A stretch of 44,005 nucleotides of DNA from contig REGH01000001.1 of the NCBI GenBank assembly GCA_003702495.1, positions 1-44,005 of the forward strand, read 5' to 3'. Each line of letters starts with the position of its first letter. The stretch's first letter is position 1. The stretch comes from Candidatus Nitrosopumilus sp. (lineage in GTDB: Archaea; Thermoproteota; Nitrososphaeria; Nitrososphaerales; Nitrosopumilaceae). The translations under genes were made by a program, and so were the position numbers. This document shows positions 31,555 through 39,815 of the stretch, piece by piece. The notes under the pieces were generated by a model that made no database searches, had not been told where the DNA came from, and worked only from the letters and a program-made list of their open reading frames with translations.

Positions 31555-32469
31555 TCAATGCGCAATACCGTATTGTTTAGATTTTCGTGGAAGATTTATG
31601 GTAAATGTTGTACCTTTGCCTTCTTCACTTTCAACAGAAATCTTTCCATTCATTCCTTCAATGAATCCTTTAACAATTACTAGTCCTAAACCTCCCCCTC
31701 CATGTGCTCTTCTGTGCGAAGTGTCAATCTGATGGAATTTTTTGAAAAGTTCATTGTGTTTTTCTTTTGGAATTCCTGAACCATTATCTTTGACTTTAAA
31801 TTCTATTGAACCATTCTGTGATTTTGCCTCGATTATAATTTTACCATTCTCTGGAACAAAAACAATTGAATTTTCAATTAAATTGGAAAAAATTTGAATT
31901 AATTTAGAGTTGTCTGCATAAACATTAAGATTTGATTCTATATTTGTTGAAAATGATATTTTCTTCTCCATAACAGAATTAGAAAATTTATTTGAAATTT
32001 TATTAAAAAATTCTGTAACATCAATTAATTCCAAATGATATTTTATCTTACCCAACTCAAGCTCTTGAGCATTCCAAAAATCATTAATCAAAACATTCAA
32101 TCTATTTGAATTAACTTGAATTTCATTTAGAGCTTCTTTTTGAAAATCATCTAACGGACCTAATTTTTCAGAATTTAACATCTCGCAATATCCGAGAATT
32201 GGTACGAGAGGAGTTCGTAATTCCCTTGGAAGAATATCTAGTGAATCTGCTTCTTCCACTCTTTTTTGTTTTTCAATTATTTGCTCTATCAAAATCTGTA
32301 ATTCTAAAATATTTTTCATGATTTCTTTAACTGCATCATACTGATCATTTGTTAATTTACCAAATTTTGGATTTAGCAACATCTCACAATATCCCAGAAT
32401 TGGAACTGTTGGTGTTTTTAGTTCATGACTGATTAAATCTATTATTTGACCTCTTTTAGAAATTGCCAT
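31555..32469 (-). CDS. histidine kinase with two HisKA units, the second lacking the His
   Basis: 304 residues, no sensor and no membrane span. The first HisKA unit starts almost at the N-terminus with His15 (DLISHELKTPTVPILGYCEM). A second, very similar unit follows (DILPRELRTPLVPILGYCEM), where Arg82 stands at the His position. A complete HATPase_c follows (NLIENSIVFV, KDNGSGIPKEKH, GGGGLGLVIVKGF). It lies 23 nt after the receiver gene and 23 nt before the binding protein gene. It probably takes its signal from partner proteins. Confidence 0.9.
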   Translation of the reverse strand: MAISKRGQIIDLISHELKTPTVPILGYCEMLLNPKFGKLTNDQYDAVKEIMKNILELQILIEQIIEKQKRVEEADSLDILPRELRTPLVPILGYCEMLNSEKLGPLDDFQKEALNEIQVNSNRLNVLINDFWNAQELELGKIKYHLELIDVTEFFNKISNKFSNSVMEKKISFSTNIESNLNVYADNSKLIQIFSNLIENSIVFVPENGKIIIEAKSQNGSIEFKVKDNGSGIPKEKHNELFKKFHQIDTSHRRAHGGGGLGLVIVKGFIEGMNGKISVESEEGKGTTFTINLPRKSKQYGIAH

Positions 32470-32492
32470 AATGAATAATTGTTTGTATTTAC

Positions 32493-32858
32493 TTATGATT
32501 TACTAATAGCTTCAAGTGTGGAAACTAGTGTATCTAATTGAAGAGGCTTTTTGAGAATTTCTTTAACTCCTTTTTCCTTCAAGCCATCTAATTCTTCATT
32601 TGAAACTGAAGATGCAGTAAGAATCACAATTTTCTGCTCATTAATTCTTCCACTTTGTTTTAGTGCGTCTACTACATCAATTCCTGAGAATTCTGGCATT
32701 GAAACATCCAAAATCGTTGCATCAAAAGTATCATTTTCAAGCAAAGATAGTCCTGCCCTGCCTCCGTTTGCAACAACTACTTCGTGGCCTTCCATTTTGA
32801 GTAGTTTTGAGAACATTCCAGTAATGCTTGTATTATCATCAATTATGCAGACTTTCAT
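32493..32858 (-). CDS. single-domain response regulator (CheY-like), first gene of the signalling operon
   Basis: 121 residues from the chosen start (MKVCIIDDNTSITGMFSKLL). Phosphoacceptor Asp in FDATILDVSMPEFSGI, Thr in IVILTASSVS and Lys in ILKKPLQLDTL. No output domain. I prefer the ATG at 32858 because a TTTAATAT box lies about 27 nt upstream; an ATG eight codons earlier (32882) would sit on that box. Confidence 0.92.
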   Translation of the reverse strand: MKVCIIDDNTSITGMFSKLLKMEGHEVVVANGGRAGLSLLENDTFDATILDVSMPEFSGIDVVDALKQSGRINEQKIVILTASSVSNEELDGLKEKGVKEILKKPLQLDTLVSTLEAISKS

Positions 32859-32957
32859 ACTGACATCCTCATCATGTCTCATTTAATATTTTTGATTCCT
32901 ATTTTGGAACTATTACACAATAATTTATAGAAGAGAAATTAGTCATTATACTGGAAA

Positions 32958-34151
32958 ATGAGTTCTGAAAATTCTGATGAAAAACCCCTTTCATTATCTG
33001 AAATTGAAAAAAAACTTCAAGATGCTATGAAGGCAGTTGAGGTTCTCAAGAAAGGTGAAAGTATTGCAATCGGGCAAGAATCAATTTCTGCAAAATACGA
33101 GGAACTCAAAAAACAGTTTGAACAAAAATCAGCTGATTATGAAGAATTAGATGAACAATTCAAACAACTAACACAAGAAGTCTTGGAATTACGACAAGAA
33201 AAAATGATGTTTGAGCAATTTACCAATTTAACTGAAACAGAAAAAGAAGAGATGCAAAAGACTCGTGATGAAATGAAGGAAAAATATGAGACCGAACGAC
33301 AGACAGCATTAGAAAAAGAACAAGAAAAAATGTTCATGGAAAAAGAATTAGAAATTGAAACTAAAGAAAAAGAAAAAGCCAAAGTGAAATACTACAAAGC
33401 AATAATTATTTCAGCCGTTGCAATTGCAGTAGTTGCAGGAGGTTATTCTGTAATGTTTGCAGAACTTGCAGGACAACAGTATCAAGTTGAAATTGAACCG
33501 CAACAAACAGGTTATACCATTCAAAACTTGAGAGGTGATATCATTGATACATATCTTTCGTGGAGATTGGTTGAAGGTGATACAATTACGGTAAATGTTC
33601 TAAATGCTGATCAGTATGACCCTGAGGTATTTGAGACAATAGAAAAGGTAATCATGTCTGAAGAAGTATTAGAAATTGATAATTCATTACTTCACAAAGG
33701 ACCTAAAGGAACGATGTCTGTAATGTATGAAGGATGGCAGGGTGCCATGAAGGCTGCTTCAGAAACTGAAACTCAACTATACATTCCTGTAAGCTTTGAG
33801 GTAATTCAATCAAATAATGGTGAAGGCGATATCACGATTGAGCTTACCAATCAACAAAATGCAGATGGCTTTTCTGGATGGGCAAATTCCATCGCTGATC
33901 AATCGCAAAACCAGATTCTAAAATCCCGAATCACAATATTTGCAGTAGATACACTATCCCTAGCTGCACTTGAGACTATTGCAAGACATGAGGTAGGACA
34001 TGCATTGGGATTGGCACACTCTACAGCACCTGAAGACTTGATGTTCCCAACAATTGAGACAAACTTTCCATACATCTCTGATTGTGATATTGATGCAATA
34101 GAAGCATTGTATGATGGTGGAAATACAAGCGAAGTAGTTTGTGAGAGCTAG
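32958..34151 (+). CDS. membrane-anchored metzincin protease with a long cytosolic coiled coil
   Basis: 397 residues. Residues 10-145 are a charged coiled coil without a signal peptide, 148-168 a membrane span, and the rest a matrixin-like metalloprotease: zinc motif His344-Glu345-His348-His354 (ARHEVGHALGLAHS) and a Met-turn at Met362 (DLMFPTIE). The topology places the coiled coil inside and the protease outside. It is divergent from the signalling operon with 99 nt between the chosen starts. Whether the kinases and this protease are linked in function is not shown. Confidence 0.88.
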   Translation: MSSENSDEKPLSLSEIEKKLQDAMKAVEVLKKGESIAIGQESISAKYEELKKQFEQKSADYEELDEQFKQLTQEVLELRQEKMMFEQFTNLTETEKEEMQKTRDEMKEKYETERQTALEKEQEKMFMEKELEIETKEKEKAKVKYYKAIIISAVAIAVVAGGYSVMFAELAGQQYQVEIEPQQTGYTIQNLRGDIIDTYLSWRLVEGDTITVNVLNADQYDPEVFETIEKVIMSEEVLEIDNSLLHKGPKGTMSVMYEGWQGAMKAASETETQLYIPVSFEVIQSNNGEGDITIELTNQQNADGFSGWANSIADQSQNQILKSRITIFAVDTLSLAALETIARHEVGHALGLAHSTAPEDLMFPTIETNFPYISDCDIDAIEALYDGGNTSEVVCES

Positions 34152-34546
34152 GAATAGTACTCTTTGAATCCCTTGTCTGTAGAATAAAGTTCAACTTTTG
34201 GTCCAAACATTCCTTGTTTTTGAATTACTTTGATAAGATCACGTTTTTCCAAATCTTGCAAAATTGAATCCAGTTCTTTTGAATCCATTTTGAGAGTTCT
34301 TTGAATTTTATCAAATGTATTTGCACCTTGATGCATGATTCCTAAAACCTGCATATCTTTTGTTTGTGGTTTTACTGATTCTTGTTTAGCACTCCATTGT
34401 GTGTTTTGTGATTCTTGAAATGGTTCTGGTCTTGTATATTCGTCTACACTTGGACGTCTTTTTGCAAGAATTCTTGGGATGATTCTTGCCAATGGTATTG
34501 CTAGAAAAATTATCAGATAAATCCAAGAAAAGTTAGGATCTTCCAT
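34148..34546 (-). CDS. membrane-anchored winged-helix protein
   Basis: 132 residues from the chosen ATG (MEDPNFSWIYLIIFLAIPLA). One N-terminal membrane span, a polar linker rich in Gln/Ser/Pro, then a winged-helix-like C-terminal domain (MQVLGIMHQGANTFDKIQRT, SILQDLEKRDLIKVIQKQ, PKVELYSTDKGFKEYYS). A membrane-bound DNA-binding role is possible. A longer form from a TTG at 34591 would add a basic stretch. Its 3' end overlaps the protease gene by 4 nt (convergent). Confidence 0.7.
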   Translation of the reverse strand: MEDPNFSWIYLIIFLAIPLARIIPRILAKRRPSVDEYTRPEPFQESQNTQWSAKQESVKPQTKDMQVLGIMHQGANTFDKIQRTLKMDSKELDSILQDLEKRDLIKVIQKQGMFGPKVELYSTDKGFKEYYS

Positions 34547-34653
34547 AATGTAGAGTAGTTTTCTTCTGATAAATTTGTTAATCTTTGGCAAATATGATGC
34601 CTAAATCTATAATTTACAGATGGTATAATAGTAGTAACTGCATAAAAAAATAG

Positions 34654-35517
34654 TTGTCAAAGTACCAGTCACCAAAAATGAATGTAAACATGAATGCAGC
34701 ACGAGGTGTTGCAATTGGAATTATTATCTTAATTATTATCGGTGTAGTTGCATTTGCATCTGTAAAGATTGTGGATGCAGGTCATCGTGGTGTATTACTA
34801 CATTGGAATGCAGTCGATCTTACTCAACCTCCACTAGATGAAGGTCTACATTTTGTGGTTCCATTCCAAGATGATGTAGTACAGATTGAAGTACGTACTC
34901 TGAAATATGCAAATGATGCCAGAAGTGCTTCAAGAGACTTGCAAACAGTAGAGACTACAGTTACTGTAAACTATCATCCTGAAAGAGAAGCAGTGCATAG
35001 ACTGTACAAGAATCTGGGATTAGATTACGAAAATAGAGTAATTCAACCAGCCATTGAAGAAACAGTAAAACAAGTAACTGCAAATTACAATGCTGAGGAA
35101 CTAATCACAAAAAGACCCTTGGTTAAAGCAGATATAGAATCATCTATTAGAGACAGACTAAATAATTTTGAAATTGTAACTGAAGTAATTTCTATTACTG
35201 ATTTTGAATTCTCACCATTATTTGCTCAAGCAATCGAGTCCAAAGTAGAAGCAGAACAAAAAGCCCTCAAAGCTGAAAATGACTTGAGAAGAATCGAAGT
35301 TGAAGCAAAACAACGTGAGGCAAATGCTGTGGGTCTAGCAAATGCAAACATTGCTGAAGCAAGAGGTGAGGCCGAAGCAATTGCAATTATTAACAAAGCA
35401 CTTGCTGAGAATCCAAACTATTTGGAATGGTTAAAGACTCAAGCATGGGATGGAAAACTTCCTTTGGTAGTTGGTGAAGGCGGAACTCCATTTATACAGA
35501 TTCCAGTCAATCCTTAG
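34654..35517 (+). CDS. prohibitin-like SPFH/Band 7 protein
   Basis: 287 residues. One N-terminal span (GVAIGIIILIIIGVVAFASV), then an SPFH domain (VDAGHRGVLLHWNAVDLTQP, then VTVNYHPEREAVHRLYKNLG) and the typical charged helix (AEQKALKAENDLRRIEVEAK). It is close to prohibitins, which form ring-like membrane scaffolds that often work with proteases. The start is TTG, placed 27 nt from a TATAATA box; an ATG at 34678 is the alternative. Confidence 0.92.
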   Translation: MSKYQSPKMNVNMNAARGVAIGIIILIIIGVVAFASVKIVDAGHRGVLLHWNAVDLTQPPLDEGLHFVVPFQDDVVQIEVRTLKYANDARSASRDLQTVETTVTVNYHPEREAVHRLYKNLGLDYENRVIQPAIEETVKQVTANYNAEELITKRPLVKADIESSIRDRLNNFEIVTEVISITDFEFSPLFAQAIESKVEAEQKALKAENDLRRIEVEAKQREANAVGLANANIAEARGEAEAIAIINKALAENPNYLEWLKTQAWDGKLPLVVGEGGTPFIQIPVNP

Positions 35518-35812
35518 AACTGTCGTGTTTAAAATCTCTAATTGCATCATACATTGTTAGAAATTCATCTGGACCATTTTGTCTGTAGCTCTTCTCTAGA
35601 TTCTGAATCTCTTTGTGGGACATGCTTTCCCCCTTGTTTTGGTAATACTCTTTGATTATTTGAAAAGGGGTTTTCTTGATATTGTATTTTTGTAATGCAT
35701 TGTTTACTGCCCTTTTACAAATCAAATCATATATGAAATACTTGTAGACTAGAAAACCCGATAGCCCTACAATTGCCACAATAACAATTGGAAAGATAAT
35801 GAGTGATGCCAT
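35507..35812 (-). CDS. small membrane protein with a polar C-terminal domain
   Basis: 101 residues. One N-terminal membrane span (IIFPIVIVAIVGLSGFLVYK), then a basic helical domain with PFQIIKEYYQNKGESMSHKE and RQNGPDEFLTMYDAIRDFKH. No family recognised. It converges with the prohibitin-like gene, overlapping it by 11 nt. Confidence 0.65.
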   Translation of the reverse strand: MASLIIFPIVIVAIVGLSGFLVYKYFIYDLICKRAVNNALQKYNIKKTPFQIIKEYYQNKGESMSHKEIQNLEKSYRQNGPDEFLTMYDAIRDFKHDSSKD

Positions 35813-35853
35813 GTATAATGTTCGTTTTTTTTGATATTTATTCCCTTTTTGAG

Positions 35854-36411
35854 TTATATACGTAAAATTTTGAATTTGTTTGCACTATTGACATTGCTAA
35901 ATTGTGCAATCTCAAAGATGATTTTAGAAAATGATGAATCTTCTTTTGATAGAACAAATGTTTTTTTGTCTATATCCATATTCTCAGATAAAACCACCCA
36001 GATGTTTTCCTTGACTGGTTGAATTTTCTCTAATTGGGAAATTTTTTGCTCTATGATTTGTTTATCTGATGACTTTGGGATGCAAATGATCAAGCTCATC
36101 TTAGAGTCTTTTTCTAATGTTTTGATATCTGGAACTACAATGTCTAATTCTACTCCACGGAACTCAATTTTTCTCTGACTATTCAAAAGTGCATTAGTCA
36201 GTAAATAGTGAAGAATACCGGTAGCTAATACTCCTACTGCAATATTTCTTTCATCCATTGCAGCAATTTCATCGTAACATTTCTCTACAATCTCATCAAT
36301 TACCATATCAAATTTTTTCTCTGAAATTAGTTGAGGTATGGTCTGTGAACTTTTGATATAATCAAATAGATAATCCTTGATTGGATTTACTTCTTCATCC
36401 ATTCTATCCAA
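35854..36411 (-). CDS. hypothetical protein with an endonuclease-like core pattern
   Basis: 185 residues. An N-terminal helical part (MDRMDEEVNPIKDYLFDYIK), then a strand-turn-strand region FRGVELDIVVPDIKTL and MSLIICIPKSS. A charged residue pattern (E, D, then IPK) resembles a PD-(D/E)xK fold, but that is a weak visual match and I do not claim the activity. C-terminal part alpha/beta. No family recognised. Confidence 0.55.
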   Translation of the reverse strand: MDRMDEEVNPIKDYLFDYIKSSQTIPQLISEKKFDMVIDEIVEKCYDEIAAMDERNIAVGVLATGILHYLLTNALLNSQRKIEFRGVELDIVVPDIKTLEKDSKMSLIICIPKSSDKQIIEQKISQLEKIQPVKENIWVVLSENMDIDKKTFVLSKEDSSFSKIIFEIAQFSNVNSANKFKILRI

Positions 36412-36476
36412 ACTCTTGAGTAGCCTTATATGAATAATTCACGTTTAATTCAATACGCTTAAACTCTCAAATCTGT

Positions 36477-36788
36477 ATGAATGACATGGGCAAATCCTTG
36501 ATGGATTACAACATTGAACAATCCTCTTCTAAAGATATTAAAAATATCAAATGGACAAAAAAAAACTCTACAGAACATAATAAACCAAAAAAGAAAAAGA
36601 AGAAACAAACCTCTCCAACAAACATCATTTCAAACGAAACCCCAAAAGCTCAATTAGATACTCAAAAAATCTTCAAAATTGAAGAAAGTTCTACTAAACC
36701 AAAAAAGAAAAAGACAACTAGTAAAGCTCAAAATTCTTCATTAGATAATTGCAAAATAGAACAAGGATACAAACGTAGAGCGAGATAA
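36477..36788 (+). CDS. Lys-rich low-complexity protein with a repeated KPKKKK motif
   Basis: 103 residues, with two runs of the form KPKKKKKK/KPKKKKTT about 35 residues apart, embedded in Ser/Thr/Asn-rich sequence. The C-terminus is YKRRAR. It is likely disordered and could bind nucleic acid. Its stop abuts the HMG-CoA synthase stop (convergent). A real but rapidly evolving gene is plausible; function unknown. Confidence 0.5.
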   Translation: MNDMGKSLMDYNIEQSSSKDIKNIKWTKKNSTEHNKPKKKKKKQTSPTNIISNETPKAQLDTQKIFKIEESSTKPKKKKTTSKAQNSSLDNCKIEQGYKRRAR

Positions 36789-38183
36789 TTATTCGTTATA
36801 GATGTAACGTCTCTCACCACGAGATTCAGTTTCAGTCTTAACATGAACTAAACTAAACTCTTTTTTGGATTTTAGCATGGGTTCTTCAGGAGATAGTTTG
36901 TTTTCATGTAATTCCTCATATTCATCCCATGTTAGTCTACGTCTATCCCCAATTTCAGCTTCCAAGTTCATGTTCTTTACAATCTCTTCAAACTCTGGTT
37001 GAACTACACCACTAAACACCATCGCACTACTGCCACTTCCATATGATCCAAACCCAATTCTTTTTCCTTCTAACTCTATTCCTTTTTGATATTCATATTC
37101 TAAACTACTTCTAAATCCCAAGTAAAGTGATGCAGTGTACAAGTTACCAATCATGCTAGATGCAATAAGTGAACTTGCAAGTTTTGATTCATAAACTTCT
37201 TGGTATTCTGGAGTTTTTGTAAATAATTTAGTAAACTCGTGATCTTTTGCCATAAATTCTTCATCCCCTAGGACTGATTCTATTGTTCCACGAGGATCTT
37301 TTGGTATTGGCTCATCCATTCCAATTTCTTGTAAAACTTTCTTCCATCTTGGAAGTTGACGCCATTCGTGTCTTACCAAATATGCTAATGCCTTCTTTCC
37401 CATGTTGCTGTATGGCAAGTGCATGTTAATGTAATCCATATGGTCTAGAATTGTCTCACCTGACTCGATATTGATCAATCCAGTTGAGATTACTTTTTTC
37501 TTATATGCTTCAAGTGCTTTCCTTACTTGAATCATGTATAACATGTTCGAATACTGTCCATGAACTATAGGAGTCTCTTTTCCAAATGGTCTATAGAAAT
37601 CATATTCATCTTTAATTGAAGTTGATGTGACCTTTGGGTCAAATGCCAACAATCTTGGCTTATCATTGAGAAGCATTACCACTGCTCCTGCCCCTTGGGT
37701 CATCTCTCCACTAGAACCCATATCATATTTTGCAATGTCTGATACCACTACAAGTGCGTGTTTTCCTTCTGCTTCTCCTGCTCTAATCCAGTTTGTATTG
37801 TCATATAGGGCATAAGAACCACTGACACATGCAAATTTTGTTTCCACACCACCGCAGTGCTCAAAAGCACCCTGTCCATAGACTTGTTCTAGCATTCCGA
37901 TAACAAAAGAGTTCATTGCCTTTGATTCATCAAATGATGATTCTGTTGAAACGTATAATCTGCCAATATCTTCAGGAGATAACTTATTTTTTTGCATAAT
38001 CTTCAAACAGGCATTTGCAGCCAATATTGCAGGGTCTTGATTGGCATCAACTATTGCCATTTGAGAAACTCCGAGACCTTTTTGTAATTTTACAGGGTCC
38101 AATCCCCTTGCTTCAGCAAAATCTGCTGCGTCAATGTACAATCTTGGGATGTAAATGGAAATGTCGTCTATTCCAGCTGCCAT
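36789..38183 (-). CDS. mvaS: hydroxymethylglutaryl-CoA synthase
   Basis: 464 residues, thiolase-fold enzyme. Catalytic residues of the family can be placed at Glu81 (STESSF), Cys119 (TKFACVSGSYAL) and His208 (IVHGQYSN). The length and the C-terminal part (GKRIGFGSYGSGSSAMVFSG) resemble the bacterial/eukaryotic-type HMG-CoA synthase more than the short archaeal form of about 350 residues. It makes HMG-CoA for the mevalonate route to archaeal lipids. It stands alone; thiolase and DUF35 genes are not next to it. Confidence 0.93.
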   Translation of the reverse strand: MAAGIDDISIYIPRLYIDAADFAEARGLDPVKLQKGLGVSQMAIVDANQDPAILAANACLKIMQKNKLSPEDIGRLYVSTESSFDESKAMNSFVIGMLEQVYGQGAFEHCGGVETKFACVSGSYALYDNTNWIRAGEAEGKHALVVVSDIAKYDMGSSGEMTQGAGAVVMLLNDKPRLLAFDPKVTSTSIKDEYDFYRPFGKETPIVHGQYSNMLYMIQVRKALEAYKKKVISTGLINIESGETILDHMDYINMHLPYSNMGKKALAYLVRHEWRQLPRWKKVLQEIGMDEPIPKDPRGTIESVLGDEEFMAKDHEFTKLFTKTPEYQEVYESKLASSLIASSMIGNLYTASLYLGFRSSLEYEYQKGIELEGKRIGFGSYGSGSSAMVFSGVVQPEFEEIVKNMNLEAEIGDRRRLTWDEYEELHENKLSPEEPMLKSKKEFSLVHVKTETESRGERRYIYNE

Positions 38184-38287
38184 AAGCTTGGCTCCGAGAA
38201 TTCATTAATAAGGTTAGCGGGTAAATTCTAGATAACTAGGAAGGAAATTTTGGTAATTTTTTTGACAAATTATGCCTATTGTGATCG

Positions 38288-38998
38288 CTAACTCTGTTTT
38301 TTTAACTCATCATCAAAGACTCTCTCAAATGTCTCATATGGTTGTGCACCAAACAATCTTGTTACTTTTCCATCTGGACCAATCACAAAAAATGCAGGAG
38401 TTCCAGTAAGTTCTAGTGCTCTTGCATCATCATTACTTCCAACTATAGTTTGAGAATGATCTCCATTAATCATACATTCAGACCATACGTTGGTATCAAG
38501 TCCAATCTCTTGTGCAAATTTTAGTAGATTTTCTGAAGATGCCCAGCCATTATTTTCTCCAGTCCAGTTGTTATACAAAATATCGTGATATTCCCAAAAC
38601 ATACCTTGATCATTTGCACAATGCGCACCATGTGATGCATTAACTGAATCAGGACCAATGATATTGTAATCTTTGAAGATCATTTTCACTTTACCCGTAT
38701 CTACATAATTCTTCAAGATATCTCCTTCAGTAGAATGAAAGAAAACATTGCAAAAATGACACTGATAATCTCCAAATTCAACTAGAGTTACTGGAGCCGT
38801 TGCATCCCCCACCATTGGTGAACCATTTGCCAAAAATGTCTGCATCGTTACTTTGGCAGGCCCTTCCGGTTGAATTGTCGGGGTTGGTTGCATTACCAAT
38901 TCAGGTTCATTAGCCATCCCATCAAAGCCCATAAACACAATTAATAATACAACTGCAGAAATTCCTGCACCTATTGCTAATGATGGACCATGTATCAA
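38288..38998 (-). CDS. DsbA-like thiol oxidoreductase
   Basis: 236 residues. An N-terminal membrane anchor (LAIGAGISAVVLLIVFMGF), then a thioredoxin-like domain with CxxC at Cys80/Cys83 (FGDYQCHFCNVFF), an inserted helical part with another two Cys (Cys127, Cys175) and a cis-Pro at 201 (LTGTPAFFVIGP). This is the Thioredoxin_4 (PF13462) type. It should introduce or isomerise disulfides in exported proteins and could work with the CcdA/thioredoxin-like pair at 15-17 kb. Confidence 0.92.
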   Translation of the reverse strand: MIHGPSLAIGAGISAVVLLIVFMGFDGMANEPELVMQPTPTIQPEGPAKVTMQTFLANGSPMVGDATAPVTLVEFGDYQCHFCNVFFHSTEGDILKNYVDTGKVKMIFKDYNIIGPDSVNASHGAHCANDQGMFWEYHDILYNNWTGENNGWASSENLLKFAQEIGLDTNVWSECMINGDHSQTIVGSNDDARALELTGTPAFFVIGPDGKVTRLFGAQPYETFERVFDDELKKQS

Positions 38999-39036
38999 TG
39001 GTTTTTGAGAATTTTTTAGCTCATTTAGTCTTTATG

Positions 39037-39750
39037 CTATGGTGAACTATCGTTATCTGGTATTGTTCCAATTGTATACATTTGTAAAATCTTAGAGGAT
39101 TTTGAATTATCATCTTCAGCAGAAACTGTTACAGTTAAAGTTCTTTGAGGATACCTCTCAGGAATATAAAATTCTGTTTCAAAGAATCCTTTATCATTTG
39201 TTATTCCTGCTGATGAATGGAACTCTTTATCGTTTTCATCTAACACTGTTACTTTGATGTCTATATTTTTCAAGAAACCATAGTTCAGATTAAAATCCTT
39301 TAACTTATTTTGCTGTGGATCATATGTTTTAATTTCAATTGATGCATATTGTTTAGAGTAAACTCTTTGTGTGTATTGAACAAGAATCTGTAGGTCATCT
39401 TCTTTTTCTACAATAGTATCCTGAGTTGACTCTTCAATAAAAGATAATTTCACAAACTTACCTCCGATAAAGATTATTCCGTGTGTGTTTACTTTGTCTT
39501 CTAAAATCTTTGAATATGTAATATATGGAAACCCTTCAATTGTTTGTCCTGAAACTCTAATTATTTTTCCATTGGAAAATTCTCTTGTATTCATATCATT
39601 ACTTATTTGAAATTGATTATCATCTGAATGGATAATTCCCGTATCCAAGAATATAATGTTGCTAAGTAGATCAATCTCTCCAAATGCAGGTGTTCCTAGA
39701 ACTAGTACTAAACTAAGGGAAAACACAGCGTATGCCGAAAGTGAGTTCAC
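39037..39750 (-). CDS. secreted protein with a C-terminal Ig-like domain
   Basis: 237 residues. Signal peptide (about 1-24, LSLVLVLGTPAFG), then a beta-rich body. The last about 100 residues look like an Ig/macroglobulin-type domain (NIDIKVTVLDENDKEFHSSA, ITNDKGFFETEFYIPERYPQ, then TLTVTVSAEDD). Cell-surface location is likely. Family not recognised. Confidence 0.65.
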   Translation of the reverse strand: MNSLSAYAVFSLSLVLVLGTPAFGEIDLLSNIIFLDTGIIHSDDNQFQISNDMNTREFSNGKIIRVSGQTIEGFPYITYSKILEDKVNTHGIIFIGGKFVKLSFIEESTQDTIVEKEDDLQILVQYTQRVYSKQYASIEIKTYDPQQNKLKDFNLNYGFLKNIDIKVTVLDENDKEFHSSAGITNDKGFFETEFYIPERYPQRTLTVTVSAEDDNSKSSKILQMYTIGTIPDNDSSP

Positions 39751-39815
39751 AGATTTATTTTGGTAAATTAGATTAAAAGAATTCTTATCAGATTGTGCGA
39801 TTTAGGCTTGTTTGA

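Noticed and set aside
32493-32882. The earlier ATG (32882) as the start of the first receiver
   Set aside because: It sits on the TATA-like box; the ATG at 32858 gives the standard receiver start MKVCIIDDN and the usual 27-nt spacing.
35854-36411. Calling this protein a PD-(D/E)xK nuclease
   Set aside because: Only a loose residue pattern matches; order and spacing of the acidic and lysine residues are not firm enough.
38213-38292. Inverted repeat GTTAGCG ... CGCTAAC around the mvaS-dsbA gap
   Set aside because: Only 7 bp arms with a 66-nt separation, one arm inside the stop region of the DsbA-like gene; easily by chance.
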